Part shown: positions 39,804 through 50,626 of the stretch, one piece after another | How positions within the stretch are numbered: the first letter of the stretch is position 1 | Layout of the letters: each line of letters starts with the position of its first letter | Assembly (NCBI GenBank): GCA_963575745.1 | Contig: CAUYUJ010014750.1 | Coordinates: 1 to 64,000, forward strand | DNA length: 64,000 nucleotides | Origin: Prorocentrum cordatum | Lineage: Eukaryota; Sar; Dinophyceae; Prorocentrales; Prorocentraceae | Reading direction: 5' to 3' | The notes under the pieces: model-generated | The model's input: the letters and a program-made list of their open reading frames with translations, nothing else | Told to the model about the DNA's origin: nothing | Database searches by the model: none | Made by a program: the position numbers and the translations under genes

Positions 39804-39945
39804 TGTGGCAGCAGCAGGAACAGCGGATGCCTTTTGCATTGAGCCAAACCGACAACAGACCACGAACGTCGCGACTCTTGGCTCCAACTCTCTCGTGAAT
39901 GAAACGAATGTAAACCTAAACCCACAAAACTGGAACTCCATCGCA
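39804..39945 (-). repeat. Copia 3' LTR
   Basis: In element orientation it starts TGCGATGGAGTTCC and ends GCTGCCACA. It aligns over its whole length to 48376-48519, and similarity stops on both sides. 142 bp, short for a copia LTR. The sequence just upstream (GAAAG within ACAAGAAAGTC) is only weakly purine-rich as a polypurine tract. Confidence 0.83.
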
Positions 39946-40028
39946 TGGGTCAGACTTTCTTGTAGGTTTAGCAGCCCCCATGCGAGCAGCACTATACAAT
40001 CAAGACAGTCGTCCTGCTTAGCAGGACG

Positions 40029-40920
40029 CTAAGAAAAAGGGGAAGATGGAGAAAGGTTGCCCGACTCCGGACCCGGAACGACACTGCAGAAAACCGACCA
40101 GGACACGAGTTCAGAGCCTTGAGCTAGAAACTGTCTGGAGGCGGCCTGGGAACGATCCTTGCTTCCTGGGTTCTGCTTGCGTCGATCCAGCTCTTCGGCC
40201 TCGTCTACGAAAACCAGCTTACCCTTGGTGAACAGACTCGCCAGAGCGGCATTGCCCTTGCATATGTCATACTTTGTTAAAGCATCCATTGGCATCCGAC
40301 CGCGGGGAATCCAGCGGATGCGTCCGCTGGCCTTTTCTAGCGTCTCGCACACCACTGCTAGATCCAGCGCCGTTCTCCTGTCCCTGGCACTGCCATTGCC
40401 TTCCTTGAGCACCGTGTCGTAAATGCTCATGGCGTCTGCGACGTTGACCTGCTCTTCGCGACCGCCGAGGCGGCAGTTGCTCCTGAGAGCGGTAGTGAGA
40501 GGACCTGCTCCTCGACAATAATCCGAAACAACATCAAGTCTCGGTACAAAACTTGAAGAAACTCTATTGTCGCCACAGCCGCGGACAGAGCTTGCGTTTC
40601 GCCAGCCAGGGTCAAGGTAACTTTCCGGCGGAGCTTTGAACTCCCCCACCCGACGGTAGACGCTCGAACCACGCGGTTATCAATCGCGCTCTTGTCCGTG
40701 GCAAGCACCATCCGCGCGCCCTCTCGCCCACCTGACCTCCGTTCGCCCCGGCCCCTCCGGCGCCGGAGAACGACGCGAAAGCCATTCTTTCTGGGTCGAG
40801 GCGCCAGATGCTCAGGCCTCTAGAGGCCGTCGCTCTCAAGTGGCGGACCATCCTGTTAGCGCAGCACACATCTCCTACCGTAGGCTGCTTGAGCCCGCTA
40901 GCCAGACCGGTCGAGATCAA
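40029..40920 (-). pseudogene. Copia RNase H region
   Basis: Three overlapping frames together give the copia RNase H. 40920-40612 reads LKQPTVGDVCCANRMVRHL and RLDPERMAFASFSGA, where an aspartate after S is expected. 40711-40427 reads WGSSKLRRKVTLTLAGETQAL (the AGET glutamate is present) and FLQVLYRDL. 40649-40029 reads VCETLEK, IRWIPRGRMPMDALTKYD and LFTKGKL. The last block corresponds to the W-I/V-x-x-G-x-M-x-A-D-x-L-T-K end of copia RNase H, with A-D changed to M-D-A. At least two frameshifts. Confidence 0.82.
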
Positions 40921-41505
40921 CGCCCGACCCAGTTCAGCTTGTAAATGAATGATCTCAGGGCCTTGAACTCTTCCTTATCGAAGGGGGGCTTCTTCTGACC
41001 CAACCGTCCCCGGGCGAGAGTGACAGGCCAGATCTCCTCGAGAATGTACTTGTCCTGGTCCATGGTCGCGCGCTGCGGGCCGACGCGCGCAGATCGTCCG
41101 GCATGCTCGACGGGACCCGCGACGGTCGCGGTACTTCCCGAAAATGACCCCGTTCTCGAGAGCACTCCTGCTCCACTGCCTGGACTCGGACGAGTTGCCG
41201 ACTATAAAAAAGTCATCCACCTCCAAGAGAACCGCGTTAACTTTTTTTCGTATTGAGTCGCACCGGGTCCACCGACGCGGTCCAGGAGGCTTCGACAGAA
41301 GCCCTTGTCTTTCGGAAAAATGACGATAATTTTGCGCCATGCTAGAGGCGCGTCGTCGAGACCATAAGCATTGACTTTCAAACGGATGAGCGAACCGGGT
41401 TCAACCTTGATTCCTTCGCACGGTGCCACATGTATTTCTCCTTGCGAGCGCTGCATTGGATCCGACTGGCAAAATGCATTCTTGAAATCCGCGATATCAC
41501 CGAGG
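40917..41505 (-). pseudogene. Copia reverse transcriptase
   Basis: Frame 41505-41200 reads ADFKNAFCQSDPMQR (motif A region) and RLKVNAYGLDDAPLAWRK (a conserved copia block). An adjacent phase (near 41205-41240) reads AVLLEVDDFFIVGN, which is motif C with E-V-D-D where Y-V-D-D or H-V-D-D is usual. 41165-40917 then reads DQDKYILEEIWPV and FKALRSFIYKLNWVGR, the thumb region, ending in TGA one base out of phase with the RNase H frame. The fingers region upstream (41500-41940) is not recognisable. Confidence 0.85.
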
Positions 41506-41945
41506 AGGCGGACCGAACCGATGCCTAGCCGTCCGAGACCTCCAGACGGGGTCGAGGCTCTGGCCCGTGCCTCCTCCTACCTCAGGCCCATCTGGCCGAG
41601 ACACCGGCCCTGGAGGTGGGGGGGGGGGGGCCCGCGGACACGCTGGGCGCCAGATCGAACCCTTTGGCCAAGGCTTGATCCCGAGCCTCGTCGGGGGGCG
41701 GGCCCTCCCGCTGCGCGTCCACAGCCGAGGCCCGTCGCGTCCAGACTTGGCCGAGCAGCTCGGTCCACTGCGGATCTCGTGCTAGATGGACCCCGCACTC
41801 CTCTTCGGGCGAGGCGGGCCGCACCGGCTCAGGAGAGCACTTCCAGGGGCGCGCACTCACTGCGACCCAATCCGCCCCGCGCTCGGCCAGCACTACAACC
41901 CCCGGACCTGTCCAGGCATCGCGGCGCCGGACGCGACTGTCGGCC

Positions 41946-42640
41946 CTAGGACCCGCCTTGGTCATGCGCCTCCACGCAGACACCCACTGGCCCGGGGTAA
42001 AACTCACCGCGGGGCCGGCACGGGCCCGACTTGATCTCTGGACCTTCTCCCAGGCAGCATGTCTCCAGAGCCCGCCTACGGGCTAATTCTCGCACCTTCT
42101 GAGATCGAGCAAACTCTGCCCCGGCCGAATCCAACTCAGATGCTGGCCTCAGGCTGTCCTGCCAGCCTGGAAGGCAAAGATGATCGTCAGACAGCAGCCC
42201 ATGGGGAAGCCTGGGGTTCTCTCCGACAACGAGTTGGAGGGGAGAGAATCCACCTGCGTGCCAAAACCGATTTCTGTGAGCGCACAACTCAAATATAAGA
42301 TCCTCGAATTCGGCCAGGACCGCTATGATGGGCGACCCTGCTTCCAGTTCGGCCTTCACCCGCTCCTTGATCCGCCCTCCATGCCTCTCAACCCTGCCGA
42401 TCTGCCATAGGAAGCTGGCGTCGCATACGTGGTGCAACACCCCCCACCGCTCCAATCCTCGAGCGAATCGATCCTCGAACCCCGAGCCTCCATTGGAGAG
42501 CACGAAATGAGGGGCGCCAAACGGTCGAATCCAGGCGTGCACGAAAGATCGCCAAACGCACGCCGCCTTGCGTTCCTCGACCTTCACACACACGCAAACT
42601 TGCAAATTTGACCCATGGCCCACTATGTTCTGGAAGGGGA
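41946..42640 (-). pseudogene. Copia integrase core and C-terminal region
   Basis: The frame ending at 41946 reads AWIRPFGAPHFVLSNGGSGFEDRF, where the second catalytic Asp (V-x-x-D-x-G) is Asn, so the enzyme would be dead. It continues GVLHHVCDASFLWQIGRVERHGG with the third catalytic Glu, then HRNRFWHAGGFSPLQLVVG (conserved downstream block) and a GPCRPRGEFYPGPVGVCVEAHD tail. A weaker reading continues to 41580 in other phases. Integrases insert the cDNA copy into the host genome. Confidence 0.85.
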
Positions 42641-42668
42641 TCGTCTTATCTTGAGAGGGAAGATAAAC

Positions 42669-43133
42669 TCAATCAAATCCCGCTATGTGATTGAATATGG
42701 AGGTCCTCGGCATGGCTACACGCCTGGGAACGGAGGTGCTCGACCCCTCGGCACATTCCGAACATTTGAAAAAGTCACGTATCCAACGAAACACGTGCAT
42801 CTTCAAACCTCCTGCGCGCAGAACTTTGACGAACTTCCTGTTGCCCAGGCGGCCCATGCTGTGGTGCAGACAAAACGCGAGGCGCTTCTCTTGCTCACTA
42901 ATCTCAGGATCCGGCTCTCTCTTGACGGTGCCGCTGGCGTCCGTCGGCCTGGTCCCCGGCTCGTTTTCTCCGCTGTCCTCAAAGTCCCCCGGGCCCTCTC
43001 CGTCTGACAGCTCCCCGACCGGAAACGCGCTGCCGTCGAGCTCCGCCCAGGCGGCCATCCTGCCTAGACTCGCCCTGCCCCATTGTTCGGTCACCGCGCG
43101 GGCCACCGCATCGACAAACCGACGGGGATACAC
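42669..43133 (-). pseudogene. Copia pre-integrase zinc-binding domain
   Basis: An acidic linker (SDGEGPGDFEDSGENEPG) is followed by FCLHHSMGRLGNRKFVKVLR and FFKCSECAEG. This is the H-H-C-C zinc domain that precedes copia integrases (LHxNxGHPxNxxLxxLL...CxxC), with the second usual H of G-H-P lost. The catalytic core begins downstream in another phase. Confidence 0.8.
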
Positions 43134-43189
43134 CTGGGCCCGAGAAGTTCATGATTTACCTTCGAGCAATACGCGCCTGCGACTACCGT

Positions 43190-43643
43190 CGCACCAGGCC
43201 TCCCAGCACCTCCTGGATCCTACGATGACTGCTCAGAATCCCCGTGGGATTCTTGTTGAGCCCTTCCCATGTGACGTTGAGCCCATAGGTGCACATGTCC
43301 ACCCTGATACGTCGCACCTCTCCGCGATCGCCCGCACCACCTGAGCGTCCCAAGATGTGGCGAACAAAAAGTCTTCGAACGCGAGGAACCGACCGTGCCG
43401 GACCTGATAGTCGGCGCTCTTCATACCGAGAATAAGTTCCTCGAACCCATTTCGAACGGCGATCGACCACCCATCGGGATCCCTCACAGCTTCGCTGATC
43501 CTGCTGATCGCTGAGAAGGTCCGGCAGGGTGGGCAGAGCCATATGGTCTCCGGCTTGTCCGTGCATATACTCCTCCAAAGCCTCCTACGATCCGCAACTT
43601 TGCTGGAATCCCAGCCGGTAGACAAGTCCCAACTAACGGTCAC
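43190..43643 (-). pseudogene. Methyltransferase-like PPC domain inside the copia element
   Basis: The frame from 43643 reads WDLSTGWDSSKVADRRRLW, KPETIWLCPPCRTFSAISR, AVRDPDGWSIAVRNGFEEL, then GRFLAFEDFLFATSW, and ends in TGA at 43233. The text continues one phase over as SSHRRIQEVLGG. P-P-C-x-x-F-S matches motif IV of cytosine-C5 methyltransferases, and the F-E-x-x-x-x-A-T-S-W block sits where motif VI (ENV) would be, here E-D-F. I know this domain from copia-like polyproteins in dinoflagellate gene models. No SAM-binding motif I is visible, so methyltransferase activity is not established. It lies between the protease region and integrase. Confidence 0.68.
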
Positions 43644-43969
43644 TACGAGGGCCCCCCCCCCGCGCCTGGACTCTTGGGCCGATCCTGGGAGGGGGGAACG
43701 CTTCCATGGAGCTCGCCCGCTGCCTGGCCTTCCTCCTGGGCCCGTTATGCTTCAGTTGCTCGCGGCCCGTGCCTCGCGAGATCGCCACGGCTTCTAGGGC
43801 TCCTCCCACTGCCCAGGCGGACTCGCGATCGTCATTCACTGCGTCGCCCTCGATCCACTCGGCCCCCTCCAGTTCCAGGCCCTCTGAAGCCCTGGGCCGA
43901 GCCCTAAGCCCCCGCAGCTGCTCCTGCTTTCTGCTCCGGAGCTGTGCCCCCGTGAGCTTGCCCCGAGCT

Positions 43970-45600
43970 TCACTCGACTTGCCCTGAGATACTGAAACGG
44001 GAAAAAGCTGGCTGAGGTACGGAAGAGCGCCCAGAGACACCTTTTCCGTCGGCTCTCTCAGCCTCGGAAGAAAGGCGGCCGCACCGCTCGTAGCGCGCGG
44101 CCAAGTTCAGACGGGGCTGGCCCTTGCCCTGTCGCCCTCGAGACCCCTGGCTCACTGACTGATCTCGGCGTCGTCGGGAATGACCTCCCTGCCGTCTGGA
44201 GAGCCTGGATCCGTCTCCTCGGAACTCGGCCCGAGGCTCCACCACTCCATGGTGCCCGTAGTGGTTGGTGCCGTCGCCGTTGAAGCCGTCGGAGTCGTCG
44301 TCGTGGCGAGGCTGCCTTGCGTCCCGTTCGGCCTCCCACTGGCCGAGACCCCGCTGCTCGAGTTCACCCAAGGATCTCCGTGATCCGGCATCTGGATCTG
44401 GGCGTTGGCCACCCGCGCCAGTCCGGCGACCGCCGTTCCGACCTGAACCAGCATCTGACCCAGCTGAGAGACCGCCGCATCGATGTTCCTGACAATCGTG
44501 ATCATCCCATTCGCCGCGTTGTTGATCCCGTCCAGCGTCTCGGAGAAGTCCTCGAAACTCGAGTTCAGGCGACGGATCTCGATCACTCCCTCGTATATCT
44601 GCTGTAGTCATTCTTCGACCTGTGAGGATGGAGCCTGCTGCTGGCCCATCGTGATTTGCATCGTCCGGTCCAGCACCTCTTGAACTCGATCGAGCGCTCT
44701 GACGCTCTCGGGCACCGACTGTAATTGCCATTGCGATCTCTGCAAGAGCGCGCCCAAGCTGTTGACCGTCGTCAGAGCCGCGCCCCTAACCTGAAACTGC
44801 GGGCTGTTCTACATCATGTCGACGGCCCTCTGAGCGGATGCAGCCGCCGCCCGCGCTGCCTCGGCGGCGGCCTGCTGGTGGGGACCGTTGTTCCTGGGCG
44901 CGCCCCGGGGTACCCAGGTGAGCCGGAATAGCCGCCGTCGCTGCCGCTGCCGCTCCGGGTCTGCCTGCGCTGAGCCCCGCCGAGTCGGTCTGGAAGGAGC
45001 TGCTCCACGGCGTTCCTTGAAACGCATCGGCTGTCGTCGATCCAGCGCCCAGCTTGGGCGGAGGCTTCTTCGGGACTGAGCTGCTCCTCGCCGCCTGCTG
45101 CTGAACTGCCATGGCCGCTGTCTGTGGCGATGGCTTCGCCGATGCGGCTGCCGCCTCTGTCGACAGCTGGACCTCGCGCCGGGGCTCTTCTTCGAGTGCT
45201 GCCGCGAGCCGTGGCTGCGTCGCTGGAGGCCGCTGAGAGGCGAAGGCGGCCGCGCCCCACAGCGTCGGCTGAAGCACCTGGAGAGGCGGTCCTGCCACTG
45301 TCTGTTGCGAGATGCCGACCGTCGCTCCTGGCTCGAGACTCCATTGAGCTCGCCGAGTCGTCGGTGTCTCCTCCGGCGCTGGCCAGGGCAGCGCTGGCTA
45401 GGGCAACCTCGCGCCTGGCTAGGAACTCTTCGGCGGCCCTCTTGGCCACTGGTTCCTTCTTCGGCCCGGACGGCGCCAGCCCGGCCATCAGTGCTGCCAG
45501 GGGTGTTCTGACCAACCATCGTAGACCTGAGCGAAGTCTCGACCGAGAAAACTCTGCTGTCTGGGAGGTCGTGAAAACAGAGGAGGCTCGAGCCAAAACG
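43970..45600 (-). pseudogene. Unrecognised helical coding tract within the copia element
   Basis: A consistent protein-like reading runs QQAAAEAARAAAASAQRAV, stop at 44812-44814, FQVRGAALTTVNSLGALLQ, VRALDRVQEVLDRTMQITM, stop near 44608, SFEDFSETLDGINNAANGMI, then a Ser/Thr linker (44400-44160). It is predicted by eye to be helical or coiled coil and is interrupted by at least two stops. Its place between protease and methyltransferase-like domain is unusual. It may be a lineage-specific copia segment or a piece of another gag inserted here. Confidence 0.45.
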
Positions 45601-45611
45601 TGCTAATCTAT

Positions 45612-46595
45612 TCAGTCTCTACTCGGAATCTCTGAGACCGCCCCGTTGCTGTCGCCTGGCCCTCTGACCGCCGCCTTAGCTTTGTCTCCGGATCCTAACC
45701 CCAGGCCTGACCCCGAGCCGCTAAGTGAGCCGTGCGCTGGTAGACCCCCTCGGTCGTCTTCCAGGAGGCCCCGCGCCCTGCCTCTGAAGCCCTGCCGAGG
45801 GCCCTCCTTGATGCCCCCCCCCTTCGCCCCTTTCTGCTTGCCTACGGGGCCCTGCGCGAGGCCGTTCTTGATGGTGCCCATCTTAGCTCTCTGGAGTCCT
45901 CGGTAACTTGCGCCCCTGACCGCGAGTAAGACAGTGAGGGCGATTGAAAGGAGAGGCGTACACTGGCGCGCAGTGCCGCCCGAGCCCATCTCGCGGGCGC
46001 GCTCTCCGTTCATCAGAGAGGAAGCAGCTGTAAGGAACGAGTGCATGCTCATGGCCTTTCGAAGCGTCTTGCCTCTCCAGGGCACAGGGCCGACGTCGTC
46101 GGCCATGCGGCGCCCTGGCCCCAGCCTGGTCATCGGAGCACCCCCCCCCCCCCCCCCCAGGGTCCTGGACCGCAAAACGCCGCTGGGAAGATCTTCTATG
46201 CACTCGATAAAATCCAAAAGATTAACGCTGAGCATGCGAGGAACGCCCTCATCCAACGCCGTCGTCTCCACTGTGCCAGTGGCAGAGCGCCTCCCAAACA
46301 GCAAGGAAACAAGGGCTGTGGCGATCACCCTCGCCGGGCCCCCCACTCCGCGAGCGCTGCGAAGGGGCCTCGCGGACTCGGGCACTGGGGCGGGCTGGGG
46401 GCAGCGCCTGGCCAGCTCGTGGGACTCCTCGTTGAGCGCCAGGCGCCCGACGATGTCACTGGCCGCCCCCGGGCCCACCAGGCCCTGGTTCGCTGCCGTC
46501 GTCAGGAACGCGCGTTGCCCTTCTCCTGGATCTGATTCAGGGCCTCGAGCTTCTCGCCCGCGACCACTGGCAGGCGCGGCCCGCTGGGGGCGCAT
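45612..46595 (-). pseudogene. Copia aspartic protease region and downstream hydrophobic segment
   Basis: The frame reads ATGTVETTALDEGVPRMLSV and NLLDFIECIEDLPSGV, which resembles the C-terminal half of copia proteases in dinoflagellates (V-L/T-x-x-D-V-P-x-L-L-P-V-x-L-L). The D-T/S-G active-site strand expected upstream is not found. Downstream is a hydrophobic LLSIALTVLLAVRG followed by a basic Gly-rich tail. A 14-C run on the opposite strand (46141-46158) is a frameshift-prone site inside it. Confidence 0.55.
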
Positions 46596-46915
46596 CCCGT
46601 GAACGTGTAGCCGGCCAGGTTATTATTCTTCTTCTTGTCAAGAAGCTGCCGCTTGTCGTCTGCAGCAGGAGGATTGGGACACTCTCTCGACCAACGCCCC
46701 TTCTGTAGGCAATGCTTACAGTGAGTCACTTTCATCAGCTGCTCACGCGACATGCGTTCCCTATGCCCTCGCCCCGGGAAGCCGCCTCGACCTCGCCCTC
46801 GACCGCCGTCTCCTCGCCGGCCGACTCCGCGCCGACCGCCGCCGCGGCCGTCGCCTCCTGCAGCTTGACCGGAGGACCGAAAAGTCCCTCGATCTCGCTT
46901 GGCAGTTCTCTTCAA
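46502..46915 (-). pseudogene. Gag zinc knuckle with the histidine lost
   Basis: After an Arg/Gly-rich stretch the frame reads CKHCLQKGRWSREC. A CCHC knuckle is C-x2-C-x4-H-x4-C; here the His position is Arg, so zinc binding would be impaired. The next residues (GYTFTGCAPSGPRLPVV) lead into the protease frame. Confidence 0.75.
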
Positions 46916-46981
46916 GTCCTTGTCTGCAGGTCCTCTTCTTCTGCTCGAGCTGCAGGAGGACCTCCTCGGCCTCGTCCTCGT

Positions 46982-48229
46982 TCAGCTCCAGGTCCTATAT
47001 CTCGGCCAAAATGGCCAATGCTTCCTCCTCGCTGAGATCGTCTTCGATATCGTCCTCAGACTCACCTCCTTCGGACTCTGCCTCGCCCTGTCGCTCGTCG
47101 AAGTAGGTCCCCGCGCCGAATGGGTTCGGAGGGGGGGGGGGGGGGGCGAGACAGAGCCTGAAACATCGCCCGCTTTACTGACTTCTGCGGCCATCACGGG
47201 GAGAGAAGTGGGCCGGCCCGTCATCAACCGCTCAGCGCCGCCGAGGTCCATCTGGCGCACCGCACAGGTGACTTGCTTATAATCGATGCTGCCGTGGGTC
47301 AGCGTCCTCATGTTTTGTTGACCCCGGGCCGACAACCCTGCGCCTTCCTCGAGCATCAGGCCTTTGAGCTTCTCAGATAGCCAGAGGTTGTTCCCCCCAG
47401 CTTCCTGAAACTGTAGGTCCCTCCTGGCAACGTACTGCGTCAGCGACTCGGCCTCGCGGGTCCCTTCGTATAGAGCTCAGCGTCCCACTCGTCGGAGTTC
47501 GTCTCCTTCACGCTCGCCGCTCATGAGGTCCATCCGCTGGGGCAGCACCTCGAGCCACTGGTTGCTGGTCAGCAGGTGGTCGGGCACGTCGTCGAACTTC
47601 GCCTGCATCGACCAGTCGAAAAGGCCAGGGAACTTCTCGGATCGCCGCCGCAGCGCGACGTCCGTGCTGCGATCCCACCTGCGCACGGCCTTCGTCCACT
47701 GCCGATTGTGTGCCCACCCAGGCCAGGCTGGAGGACCCGTGAAGTCACCGCGGGCCAGACCGCCCCAGGAGGGCGCCTGCCACCCGTCGGAAAGCCACCA
47801 ACTGTTCTGCTGCTGCTCGGGGCGGCTTTGCCACTGATGGTCGTGCCGTTCGCCTCGTCCGGCTTGGCCCGTCCATGGCTGGTCGCCCCACTCACTCTTG
47901 TCGCGGCCGACAGCCCACTTGTCACCGTCTCGATCGGCGCCGTCGCTCTTGCGATGCCCGCCGCCCCAAAAGTCTTGCTCCTCCCACGGGTCGGCGCCCT
48001 CCGGGCGCCGTGTCTCGCCACCACTGGCTTGCGCCGTCGCTCGAGATCCGGCACCCGTCCTGCTGTCGATAATGCCTTGCGCTAACTTTCGCAGCTCCTG
48101 CACCTGGGCACCGAGTGCCTCCACAGCTGACGGGGCTGCTGACTCCTGAGTCTCCCGCGCTCCTGGTGGACCCCCTTCACCTGGAGCGCCGGCGCCTATC
48201 ACCACGTATGTCTCCTCGTCAGCCGGCAT
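46982..48229 (-). pseudogene. Copia gag
   Basis: First ATG of the frame is at 48229 (MPADEETYVVIGAG). A Trp/Gly/Asp-rich linker is followed by WTKAVRRWDRSTDVALRRR, FDWSMQAKFDDVP and MSGEREGDELRRVGR, matching the start of the structural domain of dinoflagellate copia gag proteins. The frame stops at 47477 and resumes in another phase at 47356 with LEEGAGLSARGQQNMRTL and YKQVTCAVRQMD. Gag packages element RNA in particles. Two frame changes make this copy non-functional. Confidence 0.8.
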
Positions 48230-48361
48230 GCTGGCACCTGCCGTGGATCCCACACTGCACGTCTCGTCCAGCAAAACCGGCCTGGCCGTAGGAGCCGCGC
48301 GTGCCCGCCGCCAGCCGCTTAGGTGCGCGCCGCGCTGCCCACCTTGGCCATGGCCAGCCCT

Positions 48362-48373
48362 GCTCCGCTACCA
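48362..48373 (-). promoter_or_regulatory. Primer-binding-site-like sequence (initiator tRNA-Met type)
   Basis: Two nt after the 5' LTR end, the minus strand reads TGGTAGCGGAGC. It matches 10 of 12 positions of the complement of the 3' end of eukaryotic initiator tRNA-Met (TGGTAGCAGAGG, or TGGTATCAGAGC in plant copia). This supports both the LTR boundary and the orientation. Confidence 0.75.
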
Positions 48374-48375
48374 AC

Positions 48376-48519
48376 TGTGGCAGCCGCAAGAACAGCGGAT
48401 GTCTTTTTGTCTTGACCCAACCTGGCAACGGACCACGAACGTCGTGAGTCTTGGCTCCAACTCTCTCGTGAATGAAACGAATACTAAACCTAAGCCCTGA
48501 AAACTGGAACTCCATCACA
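48376..48519 (-). repeat. Copia 5' LTR
   Basis: In element orientation it starts TGTGATGGAGTTCC and ends GCTGCCACA. 144 bp, about 20 differences from the copy at 39804-39945 by eye alignment. Confidence 0.83.
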
Positions 48520-49390
48520 GGGTGAACGACGAGGGGCGGTTGGAGGGAGGCAGTCGGAACGTGGCGGATGAAGGAAGACTTGGTCAAAGGTGGGGCTAGC
48601 GCAACCCCGAGAGCAATCATCCCAGGGGCCACACACGACGAACGGGCGGGTAACTGCAAAGGCAAGCAAGGCATACCCCAGCGCGGGCTAGCTACCAAAC
48701 CCAGCGTGCGCCGAAGAAGGACCAGGACGAAGGGGGTGAGCGCACCATGGCCCGCTGCATGTGCGCAGACTAGGGGGGGGGCGGCAGGGGCCGTGCTGAA
48801 AAGAGATGGGGCGGCAATCTTGGGGAGATGCCATGGGCCGGGCCATGAGCGCACACACACACAATCTAGTTTTCGCTCCCCTGTTGGACGCCCCTGAGAG
48901 CCCCTTGGCACAGTGGTTCAAAGGCCCTCGCCAGGCTCCAGCCGCTGCGAGAGCGAGCGCCTCGGCCTCCGCTCGAGGGCGCCAGAGTCGACGAGAGCGG
49001 CGGCGGGTCTTTCTGTCTTCAGCTCCCTTACTCCCACGCCAACGCTCTCTCATCCCTTCACCACCCCAAAGATAGAGGAAACAAAAGGTCATAAACATAA
49101 AAACGTGCGGAAGTGCGGGCTCGTCAGGACTACGCTTAATACCAGGCCCGATCCCCCGACAGCTGCTGGCCCCGTGCCCCCGCAGGGATCCTCCTGAGCG
49201 CCCAGCTCGACGCTGGGCGGGCGCTCTTCCCCCGCCGCAAGCTCGAGGTCTCAACGGCCCGAGGCCGTTGGGCGTTTACGGTAACCGCGCCCCCACACAG
49301 TCAGCGCGCACTGCCCGCACACAGGGCGCCACGTGGCCTACCGCAGTCCAGTCTGAGGCGCATCCAGGAAGAGATCGTTTATAGTCCCCC
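48520..49390. other. Unrecognised sequence upstream of the copia element
   Basis: GC-rich, with frames of 188 and 230 codons on the minus strand that have no motif and change character within the copia LTR. No gene called. Confidence 0.35.
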
Positions 49391-49479
49391 CCGTAACATG
49401 CATCCGTAGGAGGGGGTGCAGCCGTCGTGGTGGGATAACGGTGATGTGGCGGGCCCGGGCATGGTACTAGCAGTAGTAG

Positions 49480-49725
49480 CAGCACTCGCAGTATTAGGAG
49501 TACGGGCAAAGGCCACGAAGACGAGATCGACGACGACAGCCAGCAGCGACGACAACGACAAAGATAACGCGAACGAGGACGCCGACGACGACATCGAACG
49601 GCCAGGACAGCGGCGACGACGACGACGACGACGACGACCGGCGACGGCGACGACGACAACGACGAAGCGGCGACGACAACGACGACCGGCGGTGACGACT
49701 GGCGGCGCCGACGAATACGAGCAAT
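49480..49725. repeat. (GAC/ACG)n array
   Basis: Short ACG/GAC repeats preceded by GTA/AGC-rich words (49440-49500). Val/Ser/Arg-rich frames are artefacts. Confidence 0.85.
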
Positions 49726-50445
49726 AAAACAAAAAAACAACAACAATAGTAGCAGAAAACATGTTATCACTAGCGCAAGATAATATCGTAGTGCTGCTGT
49801 CCGTTGCAGTCCTGGTGGCACTGATGGCACCACTACTACAACTACAGCGTGTACCACTTCCACAACCTAATGCTACAGCTGTTGACTACAATGACTGCTC
49901 CTACGACGAGTAATCACAAAAGACGCTACCCTGGAAAACCCGAGGGTTGGGGGAGAGCGCGGGGAGCGCTGCGCGTTGGGTAGGCACGCGCCCGCGGGGG
50001 GGGGCGAGCGGCGCACTCGTCGCTCGCCGCTCCCCGCGGGAGCGCGCGGGTGCAGCGACACCCCGCGCCCCACCCCAACCAAAGGAGCGGCGAAGGGGAC
50101 GGCTGAAACAAAAGCCGCCACGGCGGCCCGCGACGCGCGCACCGGGGGCGCCAGCCTCGCGTTCGGCCCACAAGCGCCCTCGGGGCAGCGCGCGCGACGC
50201 GGGGGTATATTTACCCTCCCCCCACCGCAGGGAGACGTGGACAAAGAACACGAACAAGACGAGGAACACGAAGTCCATGAAGACCTGAGGCGAGCCACCC
50301 CAAACGCACCCCCCAACCGACCCAACCCGCCCCACCACAGGCACCGCGGCGAACCGCGGCGCCAGCGGCGGGGCGGCAGGGGTAGAAGGTTCCCAGGTCC
50401 GCGTTTTTGTGACAACGAACAAAACTGCGTTGTGTTCTCGCCAAA
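49726..50445. other. Unrecognised spacer, AT-richer then GC-rich
   Basis: 49726-49920 has ordinary composition; 49925-50420 is GC-rich with overlapping frames on both strands (up to 180 codons) and no motif. Confidence 0.35.
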
Positions 50446-50591
50446 ACTACTACGACTACGACTACAACTACAACTACTATGATTACGCTACGACGACTAC
50501 TACGACTACGACTACGACTACGACTACGACTACGACTACGACTACGACTACGACTACGACTACGACTACTACTACTACTACTACTACTACA

Positions 50592-50626
<35 letters not shown>

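Larger units (their letters stand above)
39804..48519 (-). mobile_element. Degenerate Ty1/copia LTR retrotransposon
   Basis: 8.7 kb on the minus strand, bounded by two related direct repeats that have TG...CA ends in element orientation, with a primer-binding-site-like sequence 2 nt inside the 5' repeat. Internal order: gag, zinc knuckle, protease region, unrecognised coiled-coil tract, methyltransferase-like PPC domain, zinc-binding pre-integrase domain, integrase, RT, RNase H. Integrase before RT defines copia. Frameshifts and stops occur in every segment and the LTRs differ at about 20 of 144 positions by eye, so the copy is old. The bases flanking the LTRs (GGTGT and GGGTG) do not form a clear target duplication. 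Confidence 0.88.

Noticed and set aside
39831-39945. Minus frame MEFQFCGFRFTFVSF and its counterpart at 48.5 kb as a conserved protein
   Set aside because: The two copies are the LTRs, and the peptide similarity follows from nucleotide similarity with an indel that shifts frame.
12811-40900. Spliced-leader relics (TTGAGCC-like words at 12811, 16551, 40892 and elsewhere)
   Set aside because: Only 6-8 bases match, without the rest of the dinoflagellate spliced-leader sequence or an adjacent retro-copied coding region.
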